From the NCBI GenBank assembly GCA_031292035.1, contig JARLHX010000283.1, positions 52,387 through 116,386 on the forward strand: a DNA stretch of 64,000 bases. The letters are read 5' to 3'. Position 1 is the stretch's first letter, and each line of letters begins with the position of its first letter. The position numbers and the translations under genes were made by a program. This DNA is from Negativicutes bacterium. GTDB lineage: Bacteria > Bacillota_C > Negativicutes > Sporomusales_B > JARLHX01. Under the pieces are notes generated by a model. The model was not told the DNA's origin. It was given only the letters and a program-made list of their open reading frames with translations, and did not search any database. Of this stretch, positions 42,242 through 52,771 are shown in pieces.

Positions 42242-43759
42242 ATGCAAAAGCTGAACAAAGCGCTGTTAAACAATCACCGTTTTCCGGCCGACTTGGATGT
42301 AACCAATCCCGGCGATCTGCCGGAAAAAGTGATCCAATTTGGTGAAGGAAACTTTCTCAGAGCGTTTGTTGACTGGATGTTCCACCGGCTGAACAAGAAA
42401 AAGCTGTTTAACGGCCGGGTCGTGGTAGTACAACCCATCGCCCAGGGCATGGTGGCCAAACTCAACGAGCAGGACGGACTTTATACCCTGCTGCTGCGAG
42501 GGCTGCAAGACGGCAAGGTGACCGAGCAAAAGGAGATCGTCACTTCGGTCAGCCGTGGTCTGAATCCTTATACCGAGTGGGATGAGGTCCTCAAATGCGC
42601 CGAGAACCCGGCGATTGAATTTGTTGTTTCCAATACCACCGAGTCAGGGATCGTCTATGACAAAAACGATAGACTGGATGCCAAGCCGCCGTCCTCTTAC
42701 CCGGGGAAGCTGACCACCTATCTGTACCATCGCTACCAACATTTCAATGGTGATGCCGCTAAAGGTATGGTCATTGTTCCCTGCGAGCTGATTGACCGCA
42801 ACGGCGACAATCTGAAGCGAATCGTGCTGCAACTGGCAGGTGAATGGCAGCTGCCAGCCGCCTTTAGTACCTGGGTCAAGGAACACAACTACTTTTTAAA
42901 TACCTTGGTGGACCGGGTAGTTACAGGGTTCCCCAAGGATGAAGTCGAAAAACTTACGAAGTACCTAGGTTATCAGGATGACCTTTTGGACACCGGCGAG
43001 CTCTTCCATCTCTGGGTTATCGAAGGGCCGCAGCATCTTTCCGAGCGGCTGCCCTTCACCAAAATCGGGCTGGATGTCATCTGGACCGACGATATGTCGC
43101 CCTATCGCACCCGCAAGGTGCGGATCCTCAACGGAGCTCACACCGCCTCCATTCCGGTGGCCTTTCTCTACGGACTGGAAACGGTGGGCGAAATGATGGA
43201 TCATCTGGTCATGGGCCAGTTTACCAGACAGGTCATTTACGAAGAACTGATGCCGTCCATCGACCTCGACAAGGAAATGCTGCAGGAGTTTGCGGCAGCA
43301 GTCATTGAACGGTTCCAGAATCCCTATATCAAGCACTATCTGCTCAGCATTCTGCTCAACTCTTCTTCGAAGTTCAAGACCCGTGACCTGCCGTCGCTGA
43401 TCGGCTATCAGCAGCTCCAGGGAAAATTGCCGGAGAAGCTGACCTTTTCGCTGGCGGCGCTGCTCTCGGTGTACCGGGACGGCGTGGTGGAAGGGCCGGC
43501 GATGAAGGCTATGCGGCCTAAAGGTCCGTTTACCATGCAGGACGACATGGCGGCGCTTGTTTTCTTCAGTGAAGCCTGGCAGGCTTACGCGAAAACCGAA
43601 GAGTCGACTGTTGCCATGGCGGCGAAGATGCTGGCTAATGAAGAGATCTGGGGCCAGGACCTGAACAGTATTCCCGGCCTGACCGAAAAAGTGGGCTATT
43701 ATCTACATCAGATCGCTACCGTCGGCATCCAGCCCACGGTGGCCAAGCTGGTCAAGTAA
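42242..43759 (+). CDS. uxaB: Tagaturonate reductase
   Basis: 505 aa, mannitol-dehydrogenase family. FGEGNFLRAFVDWMFHRLN is the nucleotide-binding start, and RILNGAHTASIPVAFLYG carries the conserved lysine/asparagine/histidine region near residue 300. It reduces tagaturonate to altronate with NADH. ATG 42242 lies 12 bases from AAGGAGG; an out-of-frame ATG at 42232 is nearer to that site. Followed by uxaA after 12 bases. Confidence 0.95.
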   Translation: MQKLNKALLNNHRFPADLDVTNPGDLPEKVIQFGEGNFLRAFVDWMFHRLNKKKLFNGRVVVVQPIAQGMVAKLNEQDGLYTLLLRGLQDGKVTEQKEIVTSVSRGLNPYTEWDEVLKCAENPAIEFVVSNTTESGIVYDKNDRLDAKPPSSYPGKLTTYLYHRYQHFNGDAAKGMVIVPCELIDRNGDNLKRIVLQLAGEWQLPAAFSTWVKEHNYFLNTLVDRVVTGFPKDEVEKLTKYLGYQDDLLDTGELFHLWVIEGPQHLSERLPFTKIGLDVIWTDDMSPYRTRKVRILNGAHTASIPVAFLYGLETVGEMMDHLVMGQFTRQVIYEELMPSIDLDKEMLQEFAAAVIERFQNPYIKHYLLSILLNSSSKFKTRDLPSLIGYQQLQGKLPEKLTFSLAALLSVYRDGVVEGPAMKAMRPKGPFTMQDDMAALVFFSEAWQAYAKTEESTVAMAAKMLANEEIWGQDLNSIPGLTEKVGYYLHQIATVGIQPTVAKLVK

Positions 43760-43771
43760 AGGAGACTAGAA

Positions 43772-45256
43772 ATGCAGGGGCTGCTGATCAATAAGCGGGA
43801 CAACGTGGCTGTCGCTCTTCAGGATGTCGCAAAGGGGCAAAGGGTCGATGTCGACGGGCTGCACATTCTTGCCAAGGAAGACATCGCCAGAGGGCATAAA
43901 TTCGCTGTATTGCCGATTCCCCAAGGCGGCAATGTCATAAAGTATGGTTTTCCCATCGGCCACAGTACGGCAGACATTCAGGTGGGCGACTGGGTTCATT
44001 CCCATAATCTCAAGACCAACCTCGGCGAGCTGCTGGAGTATACCTATCAGCCCGAGCCGGTAACAGTGCAGAAAAAGGCTTGCACAAAAACCTTCCGCGG
44101 GTACCGCCGGGCCGACGGCCGGGTCGGGGTGCGCAACGAGGTCTGGATCATCCCCACGGTCAGTTGCGTCAATCGCAACGCCCAGTTGATTGCTCAGATG
44201 GCATCTGCCCAATTTAAGGCCGCCGGAGTCGGTGGTATTCATGAATTCACCCATCCCTACGGCTGTTCCCAAATGGGCGACGATCAGCTGATGACTCAAA
44301 AGATTCTGGCCGACCTGGTCAACCATCCCAACGCCGGCGCAGTGCTGGTTCTGGGATTGGGCTGCGAAAACAACAATGTCGCCGAATTTAAAAAGGTGCT
44401 GGGTGACTACAATCCCGACCGGGTGAAGTTTCTCATTGCTCAGGAAGTGGATGACGAGATTGCCGCCGGGGTCGAGCTGGCAGGCGAGCTGGTGAAGTAT
44501 GCCGGCCGGACGACGCGGCAGGACTGCCCGGTGAGCGAGCTGGTAATCGGCCTGAAATGCGGCGGTTCGGACGGCTTTTCGGGGATCACCGCCAATCCGT
44601 TGGTGGGGGCATTATCCGACAAGCTGGTGGCCTGCGGCGGTTCGAGCGTCCTCAGCGAGGTACCGGAGATGTTCGGCGCCGAAACCATTCTGATGAACCG
44701 GGCCATCAATCAAGAGGTATTTGATAAAACCGTCAAACTGATCAATGATTTTAAAGCCTATTTTATGAATTATAACCAGCCGGTATATGAAAATCCCTCG
44801 CCTGGCAACAAGGCCGGGGGGATCAGCACCCTGGAAGACAAGTCGCTGGGCTGTACGCAAAAAGGCGGCCACAGCCAGGTAGTTGATGTGGTCGGCTATG
44901 GCGACACCATCAAAGTTAAGGGTCTGAATCTTCTCAACGGCCCGGGCAACGACATGATCGCCTGCACCGTGCTGGCGGCGGCCGGGTGTCAGATCGTTCT
45001 TTTTACCACCGGCCGGGGGACACCGCTGGGCACGGCGGTGCCGACAGCGAAAATCGCCACAAATAGCGACCTTTTCCGGCGCAAAGCCAACTGGATGGAT
45101 TTTGACGCCGGCCGACTGCTGAGCGGCGAGACCATGCCAGCCTTGACTGATGCATTATTCGACTATGTCCTGGCGGTGGCCTCTGGCAAGGAAACCAAGG
45201 CCGAGACCATGGGATTCCGGGAAATCGCCATCTTCAAGGACGGCGTAACGCTTTAA
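43772..45256 (+). CDS. uxaA: Altronate dehydratase
   Basis: 494 aa. An N-terminal SAF domain (about 1-90) is joined to the UxaA domain with GYRRADGRVGVRNEVWIIPTVSC, GCSQMGDD, GLGCENN, LKCGGSDGFSG and FTTGRGTPLG. It converts altronate to 2-keto-3-deoxygluconate; the enzyme needs iron. ATG with AAAGGAGA upstream. Kdg kinase and aldolase are not in the window. Confidence 0.95.
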   Translation: MQGLLINKRDNVAVALQDVAKGQRVDVDGLHILAKEDIARGHKFAVLPIPQGGNVIKYGFPIGHSTADIQVGDWVHSHNLKTNLGELLEYTYQPEPVTVQKKACTKTFRGYRRADGRVGVRNEVWIIPTVSCVNRNAQLIAQMASAQFKAAGVGGIHEFTHPYGCSQMGDDQLMTQKILADLVNHPNAGAVLVLGLGCENNNVAEFKKVLGDYNPDRVKFLIAQEVDDEIAAGVELAGELVKYAGRTTRQDCPVSELVIGLKCGGSDGFSGITANPLVGALSDKLVACGGSSVLSEVPEMFGAETILMNRAINQEVFDKTVKLINDFKAYFMNYNQPVYENPSPGNKAGGISTLEDKSLGCTQKGGHSQVVDVVGYGDTIKVKGLNLLNGPGNDMIACTVLAAAGCQIVLFTTGRGTPLGTAVPTAKIATNSDLFRRKANWMDFDAGRLLSGETMPALTDALFDYVLAVASGKETKAETMGFREIAIFKDGVTL

Positions 45257-45272
45257 CAGGGAGGTACAAGGA

Positions 45273-46817
45273 TTGGCTGAATATCGCTGTGGAGAGTTTT
45301 GCCTGAAAATCCTGGGGAATACTGAAGTTGACCTTGACGCACTAACGCAGGAGGCGTCCGCTAAGTTTGAGCGCTACCAGGTGTATCCCAAATCCATTCA
45401 TCGGCTGGGCGGAAGCGTTATGTTTATAGCCTGGATCGAAACAGAAAAAAAATTGGTACTGGTGGATAAAAATCCCCAGCTTACCCCTGGTTTTATTTTC
45501 GACACCAGTATGCCGGTGGCAGGCGATTGGGTGCGGATCGCGTCTCTCAGTCACGCCAATGCCGCTGTTTTGCGTCAGGTATTTCCCTTTACCGCTCCGG
45601 TTCCTTTTGGGAAAAAAGGCCTGAGTATCGGTCTTGGCGACCGGCTGGGACTGGCTTCGCCGGGGCACATCCGCGTAGTGCGGCCGACGACGGCCCGCCC
45701 GGTGCTGGCCCAGCAGTCGGTCAGGGAAATCACTCTGACCAACCGGACATTTGACGACGTGCTGGATGCTGCGACTTGGGCGGTTTTCCAGGAGGGCTAC
45801 CGCGCCGGTTTCGGGGCGGACGGCGATCATCTGAAGACGGCGCCCGAAGTCGCGGCAGCACTGGCGGCCGGCTATAGTATGATCACCCTGGACTGTTCCG
45901 AGAAAATCGACAACTCTGTGGCGACCAAAAATGCCGAGCAGCTGGCTGGTGCTTATGCCACCCTGCCAGGCGACTACCGAGGCCGGATTGAAAAGGCGTA
46001 TCTCGGCAAGAGTTTTGCAGCCGGAGTGGGGACCATCCAGTTTGAAGCAGCGGTGCTGCAGCGACTGGCTCTAGTTTATGGTGCGGCGCTGGAGTATACG
46101 AAAGAAATTTATTTTGACTATATCAAAACATGTCCACGGGCCTTGGATTTTGAGCTATCTATTGATGAGACTGCCACGCCGACTACGCCGGAGGCTCATT
46201 ATTTCGTTGCCGCCGAACTGGTGGCGATGGGCATTGACGTCACCAGTCTGGCACCGCGGTTCTGCGGTGAGTTTCAAAAGGCCATCGACTATATCGGTGA
46301 TCTGGCGGAATTTGAGACCCAGTTCAAAGTGCATGCAGCCATTGCCGATGCTTTTGGCTACCGGCTCAGCATCCACTCCGGCAGCGACAAGTTCGGCGTT
46401 TATCCGATTATCGCCCGCTACACCGCCGGAAGGGTGCATGTCAAGACCGCCGGAACCAACTGGCTGGAGGCCATCAAGGTCATCGCCCGCGAGGATGCGG
46501 CGCTGTACCGGGCCATCCACGCCTATGCATTGTCTCATTTCGCCGAGGCCACCCAGTATTACCATGTGACAACCAACTTGGCCAACATTCCCGACCTGTC
46601 TACTTTAAGCGACAGCCGACTGCCTGATCTCATGGAGCAAAATGACGCCAGGCAGATGATCCATATTACTTACGGGGTCATCCTCACTGCCAAGGGACCG
46701 GACGGCGAACTGCTCTTTAGGCCGGCCATCTATGCATTACTGGAAGCCAAGGAAGAGGGCTATGCCGAGCAACTGGGGCGGCATATCGGCAAACATCTCA
46801 GATTGCTGGGGCAATAG
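45273..46817 (+). CDS. uxaE: Tagaturonate/fructuronate epimerase
   Basis: 514 aa, TTG start with GGGAGG 9 bases upstream. EGYRAGFGADGDHLKT, MITLDCSEKIDNS, and FKVHAAIADAFGYRLSIHSGSDKFGVYP, with KTAGTNWLEA, match the UxaE family (formerly uncharacterised DUF, shown in Thermotoga to interconvert tagaturonate and fructuronate). Together with UxaC, UxaB and UxaA it allows glucuronate to enter the altronate branch. Last gene of the uxa run. Confidence 0.9.
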   Translation: MAEYRCGEFCLKILGNTEVDLDALTQEASAKFERYQVYPKSIHRLGGSVMFIAWIETEKKLVLVDKNPQLTPGFIFDTSMPVAGDWVRIASLSHANAAVLRQVFPFTAPVPFGKKGLSIGLGDRLGLASPGHIRVVRPTTARPVLAQQSVREITLTNRTFDDVLDAATWAVFQEGYRAGFGADGDHLKTAPEVAAALAAGYSMITLDCSEKIDNSVATKNAEQLAGAYATLPGDYRGRIEKAYLGKSFAAGVGTIQFEAAVLQRLALVYGAALEYTKEIYFDYIKTCPRALDFELSIDETATPTTPEAHYFVAAELVAMGIDVTSLAPRFCGEFQKAIDYIGDLAEFETQFKVHAAIADAFGYRLSIHSGSDKFGVYPIIARYTAGRVHVKTAGTNWLEAIKVIAREDAALYRAIHAYALSHFAEATQYYHVTTNLANIPDLSTLSDSRLPDLMEQNDARQMIHITYGVILTAKGPDGELLFRPAIYALLEAKEEGYAEQLGRHIGKHLRLLGQ

Positions 46818-46865
46818 GCGCTCAACAGACGGCGATATTTTTCAAATGGATCATAGTAGGTAATA

Positions 46866-46908
46866 AATTAAGGACGGTTGCGTAGCAACCGTCCCTAATT
46901 GTATTTGT
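46866..46908 (+). terminator. Terminator-like hairpin after uxaE
   Basis: GGACGGTTGC pairs with GCAACCGTCC around GTA, extended by AATTA/TAATT, then GTATTTG. Confidence 0.65.
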
Positions 46909-47002
46909 GCTTTTAGCAATGCCGTAAAATCAGGTGGTAATAATTGGCTCTGTCCGGCATATACATTACTGGGGGATTTTTCCGACAAAGGGGGGGCAGG
47001 TC

Positions 47003-47284
47003 ATGGGAACGATCTTCAAAGAAAAAGGCAGCAGGTTCGGTGCAATGACCGGCCTGATCGCGGTCAGCGCGATGTTGGCCTGGTTTTTCCTGACGCTACC
47101 CGACTTTTTGGTGTCGGTTGCCGGACGCGCTTTTGCGGTAGTATGGGCGTTGACAGCGGTGCTGATCTTTTTAGTCCACGCCCGCCGGCTCGCACCCGAA
47201 CGGCGTCGCTATCCGCGCTACCTGGCCGCTGTCAAGGACATCCGGACCAAGAGTGAAGGCGAGCGGCGTCTGCAGCGAGGCTAA
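47003..47284 (+). CDS. Small membrane protein, 93 aa
   Basis: ATG 47003 has GGGGGGCAGG just upstream; a frame from 46934 lacks a ribosome site. Two hydrophobic helices (FGAMTGLIAVSAMLAWFFLT and AVVWALTAVLIFLVHA) are followed by a very basic tail (RRLAPERRRYPRYL). The topology puts the tail in the cytoplasm. Not recognised. It precedes the chemoreceptor gene by 170 bases on the same strand. Confidence 0.6.
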   Translation: MGTIFKEKGSRFGAMTGLIAVSAMLAWFFLTLPDFLVSVAGRAFAVVWALTAVLIFLVHARRLAPERRRYPRYLAAVKDIRTKSEGERRLQRG

Positions 47285-47454
47285 CCAGGCAGGCAAAGTG
47301 ATAGACATATTTATAAATGCGCTTTCTGCTCCGGCGATTTTTGCGCCGGAGCAGTTCAATTTTTGCGCGTCGATTTCAATGTCATTTTATGACAGGATAA
47401 TTGCAAAGAATGGCGAATCTATATAGACGATTATACAGGAGGGAGGGTCGAGAA

Positions 47455-49410
47455 ATGAAGAAAAAGATTATTATAATTTTGCTGGCGGCCAGTTGCATTC
47501 CACTCATTCTTGCGACAGTCTACTTTTATTTTGTCGTACAGCAGAAGACCATTGACGAATACAATCGATCCAGTGAGAAGAGCGCTCAAGTCATCCAGGC
47601 TGACATCACCAACATGGTTGATGATCATATGACGATGCTGCGGATTATTGCGGCCAATCCCGCAGTAGCTAACCTTGATGCCGCGGGAGCCAAGGAGCAT
47701 TTGGTGACTTCGTCAAAGCTGGCTGGGCCTGGAAACTTGTTTATAGCTGAGGGCCCCACTGGGCAACAGGTCGTGCGCAGTGACAATATCGGTGTGATCA
47801 ATGTCGGCCAGAGAAAGTTCTTTCAGATGGCCATTAAGGGTACAGAAGCCATATCTGAGGTGCTTGTCAGTATGACGACTGGCCAGCCGATTGTTGTATT
47901 CGCCGTGCCGTTATACGGGCCGGAAAAACAGATTCAGGGTGTATTGCAAAACACCTATGAACTTCCGAAGTTGCGGGATCTTGTCGAAGAGCTTTCGGTG
48001 AACGGCACAGTGGTGTTTCTTGTTGACAGCGAAGGCAAGATGCTGGCCCATCCAGACAAAGAAATCGCCAAAGCACGTAAAGACATGACAACTGCTGCTT
48101 TTATCAAAGAGGGTCTCGCCGGGAAGGCGGGCCGGGCAAGTTATACCAATGAAAAAGGGGTAAGCGTAGATTCGTTTTGTCTTCCCCTATCGCGTACCGG
48201 CTGGGTAGTGGTTGTCGAAACTCCGTCGTCGATCCTTGCCGCCGACCTTATGGCCTATAAACTGAAATTTGGCGGCTTGCTTTTTGTTACAATCATTATT
48301 ATGATTGCGATCGGCTATTTCATTGCGAACCGAATGGTGCGGCCGATACAGGAACTGGCAGAGCGGAGCCGCCAGGTTGCCGCCGGTGATCTCACCTCCA
48401 GCTCCATCCAGGTTACCAGTACTGATGAGATCGGAGAGCTTGCGAAGGCATTTAATCAGATGCAGGCTGATATCACCAAATTGGTGAAAGACCTTGGTGT
48501 TGCGTCCGAACATGTGGCTGCTTCGAGTGAAGAACTGAGTGCGAGCGCCGATGAGGCTGCTAGATCTGTTGTTACAGTAACCTCTTCGGTTACCAATATT
48601 GCAGAGAACTCGGAAAAACAGGCGAATATAGCGCAAGAGACTTCCAGTCGGGTAGAGGACCGTACTGATCACGTGCGCCAAGCGGCAACCGAAGCCGATA
48701 ATGCGGCGCGGCTGGCCAACGACGCTGTCAAAGTGGCTGCAGCTGGCGAAACAAGTATTGGTACGGCTGTAAGCCAAATGCAAAGAATAGAGCAATCGGT
48801 GACAACCACAGCAGTTACCGTTGATAAGCTAGGCGCGACTTCCAGCAAGATTGGCCAGATTATCGATACCATTCAGGCTATCGCCGGACAGACCAACCTG
48901 CTGGCACTTAACGCGGCGATTGAGGCTGCAAGGGCCGGTGAGGCGGGCCGCGGTTTTGCGGTAGTGGCCGAAGAGGTGCGTAAGCTCGCCGAACAAAGCG
49001 CTGATGCCGCCACCCAGATTGGTGGCCTCATCGCCGAGATCCAGCAAGATACCGGCGCAGCGGTCAAATCCATGACCGAAGGCGCCAAAGAAGTAACGCT
49101 GGGCGGCGCAGTGGTCAGTGAAGCCGGTAGAGCCTTTAAACAGCTGGTGGATATGGTCAACAAAATGCACGACGAAATCGCCCGAATCGCTGACGTATTA
49201 AAGGATCTCGTGCAAGGCAACACTGCTGTGGTTTCCGATGTGAAGGCCATTGCTTCCCTGAGCGAGCATGCCGCCTCAGATACCCAGAATATCTCGGCGA
49301 CGACGGAAGAGCTGTCGGCGACAATGGAAGAAATAGCAGCATCCAGCCGAGTGTTGTCTGACATGGCTGAAAAGCTGCAGAGTCTCATCTCGCGGTTCAA
49401 AGTCCGTTAA
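47455..49410 (+). CDS. Methyl-accepting chemotaxis protein
   Basis: 651 aa. TM1 (about 4-26), a dCache-type ligand domain (about 35-275, with [12 protein letters not shown] and [14 protein letters not shown]), TM2 (about 283-303), HAMP ([19 protein letters not shown]), then a long signalling coil with the hairpin tip [35 protein letters not shown] (cited in part: [14 protein letters not shown]). No C-terminal CheR-tether pentapeptide is visible. ATG 47455 has AGGGAGGG upstream. Ligand unknown. Chemotaxis implies a motile cell. Monocistronic, ending at a strong terminator. Confidence 0.93.
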   Translation: MKKKIIIILLAASCIPLILATVYFYFVVQQKTIDEYNRSSEKSAQVIQADITNMVDDHMTMLRIIAANPAVANLDAAGAKEHLVTSSKLAGPGNLFIAEGPTGQQVVRSDNIGVINVGQRKFFQMAIKGTEAISEVLVSMTTGQPIVVFAVPLYGPEKQIQGVLQNTYELPKLRDLVEELSVNGTVVFLVDSEGKMLAHPDKEIAKARKDMTTAAFIKEGLAGKAGRASYTNEKGVSVDSFCLPLSRTGWVVVVETPSSILAADLMAYKLKFGGLLFVTIIIMIAIGYFIANRMVRPIQELAERSRQVAAGDLTSSSIQVTSTDEIGELAKAFNQMQADITKLVKDLGVASEHVAASSEELSASADEAARSVVTVTSSVTNIAENSEKQANIAQETSSRVEDRTDHVRQAATEADNAARLANDAVKVAAAGETSIGTAVSQMQRIEQSVTTTAVTVDKLGATSSKIGQIIDTIQAIAGQTNLLALNAAIEAARAGEAGRGFAVVAEEVRKLAEQSADAATQIGGLIAEIQQDTGAAVKSMTEGAKEVTLGGAVVSEAGRAFKQLVDMVNKMHDEIARIADVLKDLVQGNTAVVSDVKAIASLSEHAASDTQNISATTEELSATMEEIAASSRVLSDMAEKLQSLISRFKVR

Positions 49411-49443
49411 GATTAACAAACAAAATTTATATCATTTACCAGA

Positions 49444-49475
49444 CGAAAAAAACCGGCTTAGGCCGGTTTTTTTCG
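49444..49475. terminator. Bidirectional terminator after the chemoreceptor
   Basis: CGAAAAAAACCGGC pairs with GCCGGTTTTTTTCG; A-rich left and T-rich right arms suit both convergent genes. Confidence 0.9.
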
Positions 49476-49497
49476 TGCTTCAGTCCTAGCCGAACAG

Positions 49498-50778
49498 CTA
49501 GAGGGCAGCCAGGACGTCGTCCAGGTTGGTCAGCAGGTTGTCAATGTCCTGAATGGTGATGACCAGTGGTGGCTGAAAGGCCAGGACATTGCGGTGGAGA
49601 CCGTTTTTACCCACCAAAAAGCCCCGGTCTTTCATTTTTTCCAGCACTGCGTCAACTGCGGCGACAGCTGGGGAGTTGTCCGGCTGGACAAGCTCGGCCC
49701 CCAGCATCAGTCCCAGGCCGCGAACATCGCCGATTAGCGGGTGCCGCCGCTGCAGTTCGAGTAGGCCGTTTTTCAGGTGGTCGCCGAGTTCGGCGGCTCT
49801 GGCCGCAAGGTCGTATTTGGCGATGACGTCCAGGGTGGCCAGGCCGGCGGCGGCGGTGACCGGGTTGCCGCCCAGGGTGGATGCGCTGGGACGGGTGAAT
49901 GTTGCGCCGATTTCTGTACGGGTGATGAAGGCCCCAACCGGGACACCGTTGCCCAATGCTTTGGCCAAGCTCATGATGTCTGGCTCGACTCCGTAGTGTT
50001 CGATGGCGAACATCTTGCCGCTGCGGCCGAAGCCGGTCTGGATTTCGTCGATGATCAGCAGGACGCCGTACTTGTCGAGAATTTCCCGCACCCGCTTAAA
50101 ATAGCCGGGAGGCGGAGTGATGATACCGCCGTTGCCCTGGATGGGCTCGGCGAACAGGGCGGCCACCCGACCGGAGGTGGCGGTATTGATGACAGCCTCG
50201 ATTTCGTTGGCGCAGGCCAGGTCGCACTCAGGATGGCGCATGCCTAGCGGACAGCGGTAGCAGTAGGGCGTGGGCGCGAACTGGATGCCGCCCACCGGGT
50301 TGGTGTCGGTTCGCCACATGCTGAGGCCGGTGAGGCTCATGGTCAGCTTGGTGCGGCCGTGTAGGCCGTGCCGCAGGCTGAGAAATTCGGAGCGGCCGCT
50401 GTAAATCGAGGCCAGCAACGCAGCGCCCTCATTGGCCTCGCTGCCGCTGGCGCAGAAGAAGGACTGTTTCAGTCGGCCGGGGGTGATGTCAGCAAGGCGC
50501 TCGGCCAGGTTGACGATATTTTCGGTCAGGTAGATATTGCAGATATGCTGGAGGGAGGTGGCCTGTGCGACCACGGCTGCGGTGATTTCCGGGTGGCAGT
50601 GACCGCAGTTGATGACCGATACGCCGGCGAAGCAATCGAGGTAGCGTTTGCCGGTGTGGTCGTATACGTACTGCATGTCGCCGCGGACGATCTGCATCGG
50701 CTGGTTGTAAAAATGATTAACACAGGGTATGAGGTATTCGCGTTTTTTGCGGAGGATTTCTTCCGGACCGATATACAT
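49498..50778 (-). CDS. Class III aminotransferase (alanine-glyoxylate/omega type)
   Basis: 426 aa. ATG 50778 has GAGGTG upstream; a frame from 50883 runs into the previous gene. Fold-type I features: [17 protein letters not shown] (phosphate loop), [28 protein letters not shown] (Asp under the PLP ring) and the PLP lysine in [30 protein letters not shown] is a Cys-rich insert seen in alanine-glyoxylate/beta-alanine-type members. Substrate unknown. Last gene of a three-gene minus-strand operon with U32 and PF04392 proteins. Confidence 0.87.
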   Translation of the reverse strand: MYIGPEEILRKKREYLIPCVNHFYNQPMQIVRGDMQYVYDHTGKRYLDCFAGVSVINCGHCHPEITAAVVAQATSLQHICNIYLTENIVNLAERLADITPGRLKQSFFCASGSEANEGAALLASIYSGRSEFLSLRHGLHGRTKLTMSLTGLSMWRTDTNPVGGIQFAPTPYCYRCPLGMRHPECDLACANEIEAVINTATSGRVAALFAEPIQGNGGIITPPPGYFKRVREILDKYGVLLIIDEIQTGFGRSGKMFAIEHYGVEPDIMSLAKALGNGVPVGAFITRTEIGATFTRPSASTLGGNPVTAAAGLATLDVIAKYDLAARAAELGDHLKNGLLELQRRHPLIGDVRGLGLMLGAELVQPDNSPAVAAVDAVLEKMKDRGFLVGKNGLHRNVLAFQPPLVITIQDIDNLLTNLDDVLAAL

Positions 50779-50797
50779 GGCAATCACCTCTTTCAGT

Positions 50798-52762
50798 CTA
50801 GCGCGAAGCGCGAAAGCGGAAGGCGCCGCTGCCCAGCTGGCTGGGCGCATTTTTGATGATGGCGGCGAGCTGGGTGGGATCAAAGGGATCGGCAGGATGA
50901 GCCGCCAGTCTGTCGAGTTCGCGGCGGTAAGTTGCTGTTAGTTCACCGACGTGGCTAGGGTTGTAATGCTGCCCTTCGATGCGGTAATGACTGACGCCGC
51001 CGGAGTGGAGGGCCGCCAGATGGGGCAACAGGCACAGGTCGTTGGCAAAAAGGATGTGGTTGCGGCAGTATTGGTCGATTTTCACCGGATGTTGCTGGCC
51101 GGCGCTGTCGATGAGGGCGTATTTGCCACCGGAACAGTTGCTGCGGCAGAGTCCGGTGGGGGACTTGTCGGCTGCCAGGGCCTTGGGAAGGCAGTAGTCC
51201 ATGACCATGGCCTCCAGCGGGCCGTGGACGATGGTCTCCAGCGGCAGGGAGCTGGAGGCTGCTAAGTCGAGGATCTGGCGGCTGGAAGCTTCCAGCGAGA
51301 CGGTGGCCTTTACCACACCCTCGTTTTTGAGCCAGTCAGTTGCGACAGAATTAAACAGGCTGAAAGAAAAATCGCTGTGGACCGGCAGATTGGTGAGCCT
51401 GCGGGCCAGGCGCAAGGCGCCGATATTGCTGACCATGACGCCGTGGGGGCCAAGTTTGACGAGGCTGGTGAAAAACTGTTCCAGTTCGCCGCATTCCCGG
51501 GACATGGTGATGCGCGGTGTTGTGACCACCAGTGCGGCGTCGTATTTTTTTGCTGTTTCGATGGCGGTGGCGATGCCGTCCAGCGTCCAGGGTTTGGCGG
51601 GGGCAAAAGCCTCGCCGCCGATGTAGGCTATATCGGCGCCGTTTTGATAGGCGGCTTCCAGCGAGGAAAGATCAGCCACCCGGACGGTGAGTTTGGTTGA
51701 GGTCTGCTCAGACCGTTCGGCTGCCGGCCGGGTCGGCGGCAGAGCGACTGGGGCGGTCGGGCCAGCTTCGATCACTGCCTGGCTGAAAAAACGCGGTTCG
51801 CGGTCGCCGCTAAAGCCCACGGCATCGGCGCCCGGATTGCCGAAGGCGTAGCAGGTGGTGTAGTCACGGACCCGGTTGTCATAGAGGTTCTGCCAGTCAG
51901 CGTCGCTCGCGATATAACCGGTGGGATCGGCGATATAGCGATCGATGGCCCGGCGGTACAGGCCGACCATCCGGCCGACAAAAGCGGCGGTGCGCATCCG
52001 GCCTTCCAGCTTGAAGGAGTGGACGCCGGCCTGGATGAGCTGGGGGAGGTGCAGGTAGAGGCACATGTCATTCATGGCCAATTTGAGCGGGCCGGGGTCA
52101 GCGAAGGTTTGCCGGCCGGCGTTATCGACAAACTGATAGGGCCAGCGGCAGGGTTTGAGACACCGGCCACGGTTGGAGCTCTGGCCGAAGACTACGCCGG
52201 AATGCAGGCACTGGCCGCTCTGAGCGATACACATGTCGCCATGGACGAAGTATTCCAGTTCAATGCCGGTCCGCTGGCGGAGGAGGGCCAACTGGTCGAG
52301 GGTCATTTCGCGGTTGAAGACTACTCTGGTGATCCCTTGCTCCTGCAGGGTGCGGACGGCGGCCTCGTTGTGGATATTCATCATTACCGAGGCGTGAAGG
52401 GGGAGGGCAAGCCCCATTTCCCGGACCAGCCTGAGAACGGCCAGATCCTGGATGATCAGCGAATCAGGCGCAAGGCGGCCGAGAAACTCCAGATAGGTGC
52501 GCATGGCCGGCAGTTCAGCTTCACTGATGAGGTTGTTCACCGTAATGTAAAGTTTGACGCCGCGGGCCTTAGTATATTCGCGGGCCTGGACCAATTTTTC
52601 ATCATCGAAATTGGCGTCGCTGCGGTGCATCCGCATATTGAAGCGTTTGCCGCCAAGATAGACGGCGTCGGCACCGGTGTCCACCGCGGCCTCCATGGCG
52701 TCCCAGGTACCGGCAGGTGCAAGCAGTTCGACAGACGAGCGGGACAACAACAAGAGCTTCAT
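50798..52762 (-). CDS. Peptidase U32 family protein, long form
   Basis: 654 aa. N-terminal U32 domain: ELLAPAGTWDAMEAAVDTGADAVYLGG, YITVNNLI, MCIAQSGQCLHSG and RGRCLKPCRWPY; the Cys-rich part is typical and in RlhA/UbiU-type proteins binds an Fe-S cluster. A second half starting near residue 350 (TVRVADLSSLEAAYQNGADIAYIGG) repeats the fold, ending in CRSNCSGGKY. So it is a two-module U32 protein, the group that includes tRNA/rRNA hydroxylation factors as well as collagenase-like peptidases. ATG 52762 abuts AAGGAG; TTG at 52753 has better spacing and may be used. 19 bases from the aminotransferase. Confidence 0.87.
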   Translation of the reverse strand: MKLLLLSRSSVELLAPAGTWDAMEAAVDTGADAVYLGGKRFNMRMHRSDANFDDEKLVQAREYTKARGVKLYITVNNLISEAELPAMRTYLEFLGRLAPDSLIIQDLAVLRLVREMGLALPLHASVMMNIHNEAAVRTLQEQGITRVVFNREMTLDQLALLRQRTGIELEYFVHGDMCIAQSGQCLHSGVVFGQSSNRGRCLKPCRWPYQFVDNAGRQTFADPGPLKLAMNDMCLYLHLPQLIQAGVHSFKLEGRMRTAAFVGRMVGLYRRAIDRYIADPTGYIASDADWQNLYDNRVRDYTTCYAFGNPGADAVGFSGDREPRFFSQAVIEAGPTAPVALPPTRPAAERSEQTSTKLTVRVADLSSLEAAYQNGADIAYIGGEAFAPAKPWTLDGIATAIETAKKYDAALVVTTPRITMSRECGELEQFFTSLVKLGPHGVMVSNIGALRLARRLTNLPVHSDFSFSLFNSVATDWLKNEGVVKATVSLEASSRQILDLAASSSLPLETIVHGPLEAMVMDYCLPKALAADKSPTGLCRSNCSGGKYALIDSAGQQHPVKIDQYCRNHILFANDLCLLPHLAALHSGGVSHYRIEGQHYNPSHVGELTATYRRELDRLAAHPADPFDPTQLAAIIKNAPSQLGSGAFRFRASR

Positions 52763-52771
52763 CTCCTTGTT

